Of a stretch of DNA of 8,479 nt, positions 1-5,523 are shown one piece after another. Below the pieces are notes generated by a model. The model made no database searches and was not told where the DNA came from. It saw only the letters and a list, made by a program, of their open reading frames with translations. The translations under genes and the position numbers were made by a program. The stretch spans positions 1 through 8,479 of the forward strand of contig PCSG01000092.1 of the NCBI GenBank assembly GCA_002772195.1. Direction: 5' to 3'. The stretch comes from Desulfobacterales bacterium CG23_combo_of_CG06-09_8_20_14_all_51_8. GTDB lineage: Bacteria; Desulfobacterota; Desulfobacteria; Desulfobacterales; Desulfosalsimonadaceae. Numbering within the stretch: position 1 is the stretch's first letter; each line of letters opens with the position of its first letter.

Positions 1-75
1 AAAGCTCGAGCCCGCACCGTCTCTGAAACATCGGATGGCTGCATGATTATGTATTTGCAACAGTTAAAAACTTGA
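1..75 (+). CDS. Possible C-terminal tail of a rightward gene entering from the left (24 codons)
   Basis: Frame 1 is open from the first base of the window and ends at a TGA at 73-75. It encodes 24 residues rich in Arg, Ser and Thr at first (KARARTVSETSDG) and ending LQQLKT. The first 35 bases are richer in GC than the following 400, which would fit the end of an ordinary coding region next to an AT-rich insert. No family can be recognised from so short a piece, and a chance open frame of this length is common. It is listed because it is the only candidate for what lies at the left edge. Confidence 0.25.
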   Translation, partial: KARARTVSETSDGCMIMYLQQLKT

Positions 76-105
76 ACATCGAGTTATAAGCACAATGACC
101 ATAAA

Positions 106-112
106 TTTAAAA
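106..112 (+). other. TTTAAAA heptamer matching the -1 slippery pattern, at the 5' end of the small AT-rich gene
   Basis: In the frame that starts at ATG 95 the codons run ATG ACC ATA AAT TTA AAA, and the bases 106-112 read T-TTA-AAA, which has the X-XXY-YYZ form of -1 frameshift sites. A -1 slip moves reading into the long open frame of the 139-474 gene; without it, translation stops at TAA 128-130 after 11 codons. The same sequence would also arise from a one-base indel in a homopolymer. No strong downstream stimulatory structure was recognised. Confidence 0.3.
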
Positions 113-138
113 GACGGACTGAACGATTAAAAGAGGTA

Positions 139-474
139 TTGATAGACCACTTATATCAGGATGGATTTTCAAAAGTTTCAGTAAATGATATAAACACGTT
201 TGATTATTGGCATGAAAAAGTGACTCAAGAAATATTATCTTCTGATCATGCTTCAGTTTACATGGGAGGCCCTTCAGGTTTTTGTCCTGTATATGTCGTT
301 TTTACCTATAATGATGATGGAGAGAAAAATAATAAAGAAGCGTATACCGTATGTTATTATTCAGGCCAAGAGCAAGAAGTTCACAAGAAAAGCAAAAATT
401 GTGGAGATTATTCTCTAGAACTTTACTTATGGGTTTCAGAAAAGAAGAAAGAAATCTGTCAATCTGTTTATTGA
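139..474 (+). CDS. Small AT-rich hypothetical protein (111 aa from TTG start; 5' end uncertain)
   Basis: I do not recognise this protein. It is acidic-to-neutral, rich in Tyr, Lys, Asp and Ser, has no signal peptide or membrane segment, and contains four cysteines (in GFCPV, TVCYY, KNCGD and EICQS). The only in-frame start is TTG at 139. An AAGAGG at 131-136 lies too close to it to be an ideal ribosome binding site. The same frame is open back to 76 with a natural-looking, charged sequence (RRTERLKEVLIDHLYQDG), so the true protein probably begins upstream. An ATG at 95 in the next frame would join this reading frame through a -1 shift at 106-112, giving about 126 residues. Base composition is much more AT-rich than the genes at 778-7176, which suggests a different origin. 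It may be a real small accessory gene or a slightly damaged one; function unknown. Confidence 0.5.
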   Translation: MIDHLYQDGFSKVSVNDINTFDYWHEKVTQEILSSDHASVYMGGPSGFCPVYVVFTYNDDGEKNNKEAYTVCYYSGQEQEVHKKSKNCGDYSLELYLWVSEKKKEICQSVY

Positions 475-777
475 TGAAAGTATAAAAAGGGTTTTTCAAT
501 CGGGTTCGTTGTAGATCCAATTTCAAGGGAAAAAACTCCGCAAGTGTTCACCACCAAGCTCTGACCTGCCAATGAAGAATTCAATAGCTATGGCTCGCCT
601 CGAAAATTTCCCTGCCTGTGCGGAATACAATAGCAAACCGACATTTTTTTCCAAATTAGGCAACCCCCACATATTGTGGTTGCCATTTATTCAAGAAAAC
701 TTATTTTCTGCGGCTTCCAAAATGGAATGGAAAAAACCGCCATGCCTTAAAATTGTAATAGTCCATATTTGACATGC
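475..777. other. Intergenic stretch between the small AT-rich gene and the 3' end of the leftward operon
   Basis: About 300 bases without a convincing gene. It contains a hairpin at 659-684, a weaker potential fold at 711-740, and two copies of CATGCC (741-746 and 773-778). A 66-codon open frame at 572-772 has no clear ribosome binding site and an unremarkable composition, and was not accepted. The two flanking genes converge here, so terminators are expected, but no classic stem plus T-run was found. Confidence 0.6.
659..684. terminator. Hairpin, possible terminator between the convergent units
   Basis: GGCAAC (659-664) pairs with GTTGCC (679-684), and CACA (668-671) pairs with TGTG (675-678). 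This gives a 10-bp stem with a CCC bulge and a TAT loop. It sits about 95 bases beyond the stop of the leftward oxidoreductase operon and about 185 bases beyond the stop of the rightward small gene. Neither side has a strong T-run (ATTTATT on the + strand, TAATTTGG on the - strand), so intrinsic termination would be weak. The stem is clear from the sequence; the function is inferred from position. Confidence 0.35.
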
Positions 778-2376
778 CTAATCAGGAATAATCCCGTTTT
801 GTCGGGCCTGCCGGATCATATCCGGCTCGGTCCAGGTTTTTTTCGCCCCGAATTCATCCGCCAGAATATTTGCGCCGATATATCCGCCGCCGCCCAGAAT
901 CATTCCGCCGGGGTATGTGCTGGCGCCGCAGACATAGAAACCATCGATGGGCGTAAAAACCTGGGAGCAGGATTCATTTGGCCTGAAATATCCCATTTGC
1001 AGCGGGATATAATCGCCTTGCTTGAAAGACCCGCGGACCATGTTTGTCATTTTATTTTCAATATACGTGGGGGGATACACCAATTTAAACAAAGGATTGA
1101 TATTGGGTGCATATGTCTTCCAAGTGTTGATGCAAAGATCCGCATAGTCTTGTTTGATGGTTTCCCAATCGCAGTCAAATGGCGCCAGGGACTCCCAGCG
1201 GCCGGTATGAAATCCCTTGTAGGCCTGTATCGGATCAAACAATGAGGCGCAGGTAACATGGCCCATCGGAGTTTTCGGCAGTTTTCCCGCCTCCAAATCT
1301 TCTATATGGTCAAGGAGTTGATCGGTATTCTCAATCCCCAAAAAAGTCACCAGCGCTTTGTTGACGTCCGGAACCGAGCCGGCATGTTTATAAACAGGCG
1401 CTTCCCGTAAGGCCAGATGAACGCCGTAAAAGGTCGTTTTTTCCCACCCCCACCGCTTCGCGCTGTCAGCGAGATGTTTTGGAATTTCCGGTTCATCGAA
1501 AAATTTCAAAAAGTTTTGTTTCGGGTCAAGGGTTGAAACCACCGCTTTTGCTTTTATTTCAGTGCCGTCGCTTAAGACAACGCCGTCCGCCGTGCCGCCG
1601 GATGTCGTGACTTTGACGACTTCCGCCATATCGCAGATCACGCCGCCGGCCTGGACCACCCGCTTGTGCAATGCGGAGGATAACCGGTGGGACCCCCCCG
1701 CGCACAGGGCTGCATTGGTCATCCGGTAAACATAGAGGGGAAACAAATAGCCGATGGCTTCAAATGGGGAAAGCCCCCACATGGTAAAGAGATTGAGAAT
1801 TCCCGCTTTGACCGGCTCCTCAATTGCATAGGACTCGAGGATTTCAAGGGGGGTGAGATCCGCAATCTGATTGAATCTTTTTCCAATGGGATCGGCGGCG
1901 TTATTGAGCTGCTGGACCATGTCAAGAGCCGGAACAGCAGGCACGTAAGTGAGCGGTATTAAAATTTTTTCTGAAAATTCCTTAAAATCAGCATACATTT
2001 TCAGATAGCTGTCTCCCGCCGAGGAAGAAAAGTTCGCGGATATATATTGCGCGGTTTTGGCTGGATCCCTGTAGAGAATCAGGGGGGTCTGTCCGTCGCA
2101 GACATAGGCTGCCTGTACCTCCGGATAAATGTATTTGACGCTCATTTCATGGAGCGCAAAGTCTTTGTATACCGGCATGATCTCCGCCATGAGATGATAG
2201 ATGGCGTGGGTGTTGAATTTAAAGCCGGCATACTCCAAAGTATCTAGTCCGCCGCCGGTTTCATGTCGGCGCTCCAGCAAAATAACCTTTAAACCAGCCC
2301 TTGCCAGATACGCGGTGCAGATCAATCCGTTATGACCGGCGCCGATGACGGCGACATCAAAAACCTGATTTTTCAT
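778..2376 (-). CDS. FAD-dependent oxidoreductase, phytoene-desaturase/PYROXD2-like (canonical partner, 532 aa)
   Basis: This is a flavoprotein of the CrtI/PYROXD2 amine-oxidase-like superfamily (COG1233). The N-terminal Rossmann dinucleotide fold has the fingerprint GAGHNG at residues 12-17 and the ribose-binding acidic residue E35, followed by GGG at 41-43. The C-terminal FAD-contacting segment is canonical: VCGAS followed by PGGMILGGGGYIGAN at about 482-500. The length fits bacterial and mitochondrial PYROXD2-like proteins. Members desaturate or oxidise carbon-carbon bonds of hydrophobic substrates, but the substrate here cannot be read from sequence. No carotenoid genes are nearby, so carotenoid synthesis is not implied. 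The start ATG overlaps the stop of the upstream oxidoreductase (ATGA at 2373-2376) and is preceded by a strong AAAGGAGG inside that gene's last codons (2384-2391), so the pair is very likely translationally coupled. It is the last gene of the operon, ending in TAG at 778-780. Confidence 0.9.
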   Translation of the reverse strand: MKNQVFDVAVIGAGHNGLICTAYLARAGLKVILLERRHETGGGLDTLEYAGFKFNTHAIYHLMAEIMPVYKDFALHEMSVKYIYPEVQAAYVCDGQTPLILYRDPAKTAQYISANFSSSAGDSYLKMYADFKEFSEKILIPLTYVPAVPALDMVQQLNNAADPIGKRFNQIADLTPLEILESYAIEEPVKAGILNLFTMWGLSPFEAIGYLFPLYVYRMTNAALCAGGSHRLSSALHKRVVQAGGVICDMAEVVKVTTSGGTADGVVLSDGTEIKAKAVVSTLDPKQNFLKFFDEPEIPKHLADSAKRWGWEKTTFYGVHLALREAPVYKHAGSVPDVNKALVTFLGIENTDQLLDHIEDLEAGKLPKTPMGHVTCASLFDPIQAYKGFHTGRWESLAPFDCDWETIKQDYADLCINTWKTYAPNINPLFKLVYPPTYIENKMTNMVRGSFKQGDYIPLQMGYFRPNESCSQVFTPIDGFYVCGASTYPGGMILGGGGYIGANILADEFGAKKTWTEPDMIRQARQNGIIPD

Positions 2377-4097
2377 GATGCGTCCTCCTTTACCCCCAGA
2401 TTGACGGGAATATTCAAGGCATTATCCAGGTACCAGGCGAAAGCCTTGCTGGTCCACCAGTTCTGCTCTCTGACATGAAAGTCTTCCGCCACTTCACAGG
2501 CGGTCATATATCCTGAAGACAGCAGGGTGTTTCCAAATACGTGAATGGAATTGGACAAATGAAGATCCCGGATCAATGTGCGTGACCCGCCGCCGACCAG
2601 CACGCCCGGCACCGGCCGGTTTTCATAAAATTGCTCGGGGATCATGCTGCCGCCGTTCCAGGAGCCCATGATGGCCGACGGGTTGTTCCGGTACTGGTCC
2701 AAGGCGGAATAGATAGCCCTGTCCTTGACCAGATTTTTAAACCCGGGCGCATAAATTTCCCATGCCTTGTCGATTTCATCGGCCAGTTCATATTTCAGCG
2801 TGTCCCAGGAATTAAATCCATCCAGGGTCCGTCCTTTCCAGAACTTGGGGTCCGGCGGCACATCCAGCCAGGTGTTGACCACATGGCAGCCCGGCGGCGC
2901 CTGGGTCGGGTCCGCCAGCGTCGGCACAAACCAGTTGACGATGATTTCATCATGAATGCGCCGTGACTCGATGCTGTTCATAATGCCCCGCATGGAAGCG
3001 CTGTCCTTGCCGCCGAAATACCCCATGAAGGTCCGTTGAATGCCGTCGTCAAATTCAGCGGATTTAAACTGGGGCGGCCCGTCCAGGGCGTAATTGACGA
3101 CAAACACATGCTGGGTGTCATACCGGAATTTTTTGATCCTGGCGGCAAGCTCTGACGGGATTTTGTCTTCCCCGACAAGATCAATAAAAGTCGGGATGAC
3201 GGTCAAGTTGCTGATGGTTTTTTTGGCCGTGATGACGGCATTGGGATAAATGGCTTCATCCGCCAGCATCACGCCGCTGGCTCTTCCGTTTTCAATCAGA
3301 ATTTTTTTAACCGGGCAGCAGGGCAGAATTTTAACCCCGTAGTGGAGCGCCGCTTTTACCAGCGCGTGGGTTAATCCATGAGACCCGCCTTTGCTCTGGT
3401 GCACCGGAAATAAGGTTCCGGTCAGGCTGCTGATGGCGGTGGCGCCGAGAGCGCCGATCCGCGGCTGGTTGGGGGGGAAGCCGGCAAGCCATGAGAGCGC
3501 CTGAAATGTCGTCTTGATTTTTTCGGATTCATAGAGCAGATCCAGGGTCTGAAAACCGTCCATTCGGATCAGTTCATCAAACGACTTGCCGATTCCAATG
3601 CTCTGTAAAAATTCTTCGAAGATATTGCCCATGGCTTTTTCTTTTTTCAGGTCCGGCGCGGTGTATATCCATGTATGCATGACGTCTGTCAAATCGTCCA
3701 TGCGGGGAAAAATAAAATCAAGCGCCTTTTCAAGCAGCCCGGCATCCTTCTCGGAAATTTTCTTCCAGTGATCGACCGTATCATAGGGGTTGAGTCCGAT
3801 CAGCGTATTGGTGCCGTCCGCAAACGTTTTACCAAAGGCGAATTCCGTTGCGCGCCATTCCAGGCCGAATTTTTCGAGTTCCAGATCCACCATGGCCGGA
3901 CTCATGGCGGAAATCAGCCAGGTCGCGTGAAGGTTGTGTAAAAATCCGGGAATTCCCGGCTCGGATGTATCGCAATGCGTGCCGCACTGCCCCCTGGCTT
4001 CGAGCACCAGGGTTTTTAATCCGGATTTTCCAAGATACGCCGCGCAGACCAGGCCGTTGATTCCTCCGCCGATAATGATCACATCATAATCAGCCAT
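2373..4097 (-). CDS. FAD-dependent oxidoreductase, phytoene-desaturase/PYROXD2-like (divergent partner, 574 aa)
   Basis: This is a second member of the same superfamily. The N-terminal FAD fingerprint is intact: GGGING at residues 10-15 after a hydrophobic beta strand, and E33 at the end of the second strand. The next element is altered to GQCGTH (36-41) instead of the usual double glycine. The C-terminal motif is also unusual. Where relatives have a CGAS...PGG...GGGGYxGA run, this protein reads HVFGNTLLSSGYMTACEVAED (from about 519), and it carries an extra Trp-rich tail (REQNWWTSKAFAWYLDNAL). An SRTLIRD segment sits just before. FAD may therefore be held differently, or the protein may be a partner subunit of the 532-aa protein whose start it overlaps. 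The start is supported by AAGGAGGT at 4104-4111 on the - strand, six bases before ATG. It follows the 121-aa gene by 42 bases. Substrate unknown. Confidence 0.88.
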   Translation of the reverse strand: MADYDVIIIGGGINGLVCAAYLGKSGLKTLVLEARGQCGTHCDTSEPGIPGFLHNLHATWLISAMSPAMVDLELEKFGLEWRATEFAFGKTFADGTNTLIGLNPYDTVDHWKKISEKDAGLLEKALDFIFPRMDDLTDVMHTWIYTAPDLKKEKAMGNIFEEFLQSIGIGKSFDELIRMDGFQTLDLLYESEKIKTTFQALSWLAGFPPNQPRIGALGATAISSLTGTLFPVHQSKGGSHGLTHALVKAALHYGVKILPCCPVKKILIENGRASGVMLADEAIYPNAVITAKKTISNLTVIPTFIDLVGEDKIPSELAARIKKFRYDTQHVFVVNYALDGPPQFKSAEFDDGIQRTFMGYFGGKDSASMRGIMNSIESRRIHDEIIVNWFVPTLADPTQAPPGCHVVNTWLDVPPDPKFWKGRTLDGFNSWDTLKYELADEIDKAWEIYAPGFKNLVKDRAIYSALDQYRNNPSAIMGSWNGGSMIPEQFYENRPVPGVLVGGGSRTLIRDLHLSNSIHVFGNTLLSSGYMTACEVAEDFHVREQNWWTSKAFAWYLDNALNIPVNLGVKEDAS

Positions 4098-4139
4098 GCG
4101 AACACCTCCTTGCCAAAAAATAATTTCGCGATTTTGAAG

Positions 4140-4505
4140 TCAGGCGCCGGCCCGGGAATGCCTGTCGCCGGGTCTGCGACCGTACATCACCTGTTCATAA
4201 GCCTCATTGACCTTTTTTTCCAGATCAACGCCGCCTGGCTCAATGAATTTTTTTCTGTTCCAGAGATAGATGAAATAGCGCGGAATATTTTTGATCATCA
4301 GTTTGAGCAACGAAAAATTAATAAATGTTTTAATCAGGCCCGGGACGTCTTCCGGGGAAAATGTGATTCTGAACTCCCAGTTCACGGGGTCCCGCATGCT
4401 GCCGATGATAAACACGTTGTCGCTTTCCGGATCCTTGACGGTCTTGTAATATCTGAAGTCCATCAGGACCTCGGTCCTTCCCAACCCCCTTGACCACAAT
4501 TTCAT
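4140..4505 (-). CDS. Conserved-looking 121-aa protein of unknown function in the oxidoreductase operon
   Basis: I do not recognise a named family. The protein starts at ATG 4505 behind GAGAGG (4511-4516 on the - strand). Residues 11-50 look like a beta-rich domain (VLMDFRYYKTV, NVFIIGSMRDPVNWEFRITFS). Residues 56-83 form a hydrophobic, basic stretch (GLIKTFINFSLLKLMIKNI then PRYFIYLW) that could be an amphipathic or membrane-associated helix. The tail (GRRPGDRHSRAG) is basic and probably disordered. It lies 65 bases after the MerR-type regulator and 42 bases before the first oxidoreductase, in the same direction, so it is almost certainly co-transcribed. Possible roles are a small accessory subunit, a membrane tether or a substrate-binding partner of the oxidoreductase pair; these are guesses from context. 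The coding case rests on operon position, start signals and protein-like composition. Confidence 0.7.
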   Translation of the reverse strand: MKLWSRGLGRTEVLMDFRYYKTVKDPESDNVFIIGSMRDPVNWEFRITFSPEDVPGLIKTFINFSLLKLMIKNIPRYFIYLWNRKKFIEPGGVDLEKKVNEAYEQVMYGRRPGDRHSRAGA

Positions 4506-4570
4506 GGCGCCCTCTCATGAATGGCTGTGACGGTTTTGTCAAAAAAGGGACAGGTCTGGTTGACCTCCCC

Positions 4571-5329
4571 TTATTTTTCATGGGTCGCGGTTTCAGAAAA
4601 AGCCGCCGCATACGTTCTGACCGTTTCCAGAATGAGCCGTTTTCGAATGAGCCCGATAATGGTATTTAATACCGGCGTGCCTTCTTCCACCATATGGACC
4701 ATCTCATCAATGGTGATTTTGCCGAGAGTCCGTTTCAGCATGATTTTCGTCTCTTCTTCCACCAGCCTGCCCATCAGCTCCCGATAAGGCCCGAAGTCCT
4801 CCGGGGCGAATCCCAGCTCTTTTGAAAAACCCAGTTCTCGCAGTTTCTTCCAGCATTCCATGATGCGGATATCATCTTCATCATAGTATTTCTGATTGGC
4901 TTTTTTTTGCGGGTGGAGAATCCCCATCGCTTCGAGTTCTTTGATTTCTTTGCTGTCCGCGCCGGTGCGGTGGATGAGCTGTTTGGCGGTTATCTTCCGG
5001 ATGGTCAGGCTCTCCGCAAGATTCTTGAACAACTTCCCGTCCAGTTTTGCGATGGTCTGTATTTCATCGACACTTAACCCGTCTTTTCCCTGAAGGACGA
5101 TTTTTTTAATCACGGACAAGGGGAGGTATCGCTTGGATTGCAGTTCTTTTATCAGCCGGATCGCATTGACATGCTCGGTGGAATAATACGCCATATTGGT
5201 CTGGGTTTTAATCGGTTTAGGGATGAGGCCTTCCTTTATATAATACTGGATGGTGCCTTTGGGCACGCCGGTGGCCCCGGCCAATTCCTTCATCCGCATT
5301 CGGTCCGCCGGGAAAAGTTTATCTTTCAA
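4571..5329 (-). CDS. MerR-family transcriptional regulator with two MerR-like winged-helix domains (252 aa)
   Basis: Residues 13-82 are a typical MerR DNA-binding domain: MKELAGATGVPKGTIQYYIKEGLIPKP (helix-turn-helix and wing), then YYSTEHVNAIRLIKELQSKRYLPLSVIKKI. A second, weaker copy spans about 113-175: ITAKQLIHRTGADSKEIKELEAMGIL, a YYDEDDIRIMECWKKLRELGFS wing-helix region and beyond. The remaining C-terminal part is helical. Only one cysteine (C159) is present, so a metal-sensing site of the MerR/CueR type is not supported; a small organic or acyl ligand is more likely. The longest frame begins with TTG at 5329, which has a poor ribosome binding site. ATG at 5299 (codon 11) follows GGCGGA and starts closer to the domain, and may be the true start. 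It is first in the operon and lies 65 bases ahead of the 121-aa gene. The promoter dyad upstream suggests autoregulation. Confidence 0.88.
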   Translation of the reverse strand: MKDKLFPADRMRMKELAGATGVPKGTIQYYIKEGLIPKPIKTQTNMAYYSTEHVNAIRLIKELQSKRYLPLSVIKKIVLQGKDGLSVDEIQTIAKLDGKLFKNLAESLTIRKITAKQLIHRTGADSKEIKELEAMGILHPQKKANQKYYDEDDIRIMECWKKLRELGFSKELGFAPEDFGPYRELMGRLVEEETKIMLKRTLGKITIDEMVHMVEEGTPVLNTIIGLIRKRLILETVRTYAAAFSETATHEK

Positions 5330-5377
5330 TTAAATAAATCCGATTTAATATTTTGATATTGAAGAATAATACATACA

Positions 5378-5402
5378 AAGTGAAAAGCTTTACTTATCAC
5401 TT
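5378..5402. promoter_or_regulatory. Inverted repeat AAGTGA-N13-TCACTT at the predicted transcription start
   Basis: AAGTGA (5378-5383) and TCACTT (5397-5402) are exact inverted repeats around an AAAGCTTT palindrome, directly downstream of the -10 box of the operon promoter and overlapping the predicted start site. It could be a second operator or a 5' hairpin in the leader RNA. The surroundings are AT-rich, which raises the chance of coincidental symmetry. Confidence 0.35.
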
Positions 5403-5430
5403 ATTGTACACCGTTACGGAAAGGTGTCAA
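5403..5430 (-). promoter_or_regulatory. Sigma70-like promoter of the MerR-oxidoreductase operon with an inverted repeat in it
   Basis: Reading leftward there is a perfect -35 box TTGACA (5430-5425), a 16-base spacer and a near-consensus -10 box TACAAT (5408-5403). The predicted start is near 5396, about 65 bases before the TTG codon. ACACC (5427-5423) and GGTGT (5412-5408) form a 5-10-5 inverted repeat across the spacer, with CCGTAACGG between them, which is the expected place for a MerR-type operator. The 16-base spacer is shorter than the 19-20 bases of classical MerR-activated promoters, so repression or autorepression fits better than DNA-twisting activation. The boxes are read directly; regulation is inferred. 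Confidence 0.6.
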
Positions 5431-5449
5431 GAATTATTCAAACAGAAAA

Positions 5450-5487
5450 TGGCAACGGCCTTCCGAGGACCCGGAAGGCCGTTGCCA
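5450..5487 (-). terminator. Rho-independent terminator of the FMN-binding gene
   Basis: GGCAACGGCCTTCC (5451-5464) and GGAAGGCCGTTGCC (5473-5486) form a perfect 14-bp GC-rich stem, extended to 15 bp by T5450-A5487, with an 8-base loop. In the leftward direction the stem is followed by ATTTTCTGTTT, a fair U-rich tract. It starts 37 bases after the stop codon of the 550-aa gene and ends before the next promoter. It therefore separates this gene from the MerR operon, although both run the same way. Confidence 0.88.
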
Positions 5488-5523
5488 AGGGATTAAAAAT
5501 TTTACCGAAAAAGCGTCATCGTC

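Noticed and set aside
711..740. Hairpin GCGG...CCGC with an inner TTCCA/TGGAA stem as the operon terminator
   Set aside because: Outer stem of only four pairs separated by a large internal loop and no T-run in the leftward direction.
572..772. 66-codon rightward open frame in the 475-777 gap
   Set aside because: No good ribosome binding site, no recognisable composition or motif, overlaps the hairpin at 659-684, and sits where only terminators are expected.
741..778. Direct repeat CATGCC at 741 and 773 as a target-site duplication
   Set aside because: Only six bases, 26 bases apart, with nothing resembling an inserted element between them.
769..1245. 158-codon rightward open frame opposite the 532-aa oxidoreductase
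   Set aside because: Antisense shadow of the conserved C-terminal region of a well-supported gene.
778..4097. Carotenoid biosynthesis (phytoene desaturase, CrtI) as the function of the two oxidoreductases
   Set aside because: Superfamily membership alone does not give the substrate; no phytoene synthase or other carotenoid gene is present, and the proteins look closer to PYROXD2-like members.
4571..5329. Metal-resistance MerR/CueR-type sensor
   Set aside because: Only one cysteine in the whole protein, no metal-binding Cys pair, and no metal-transport genes nearby.
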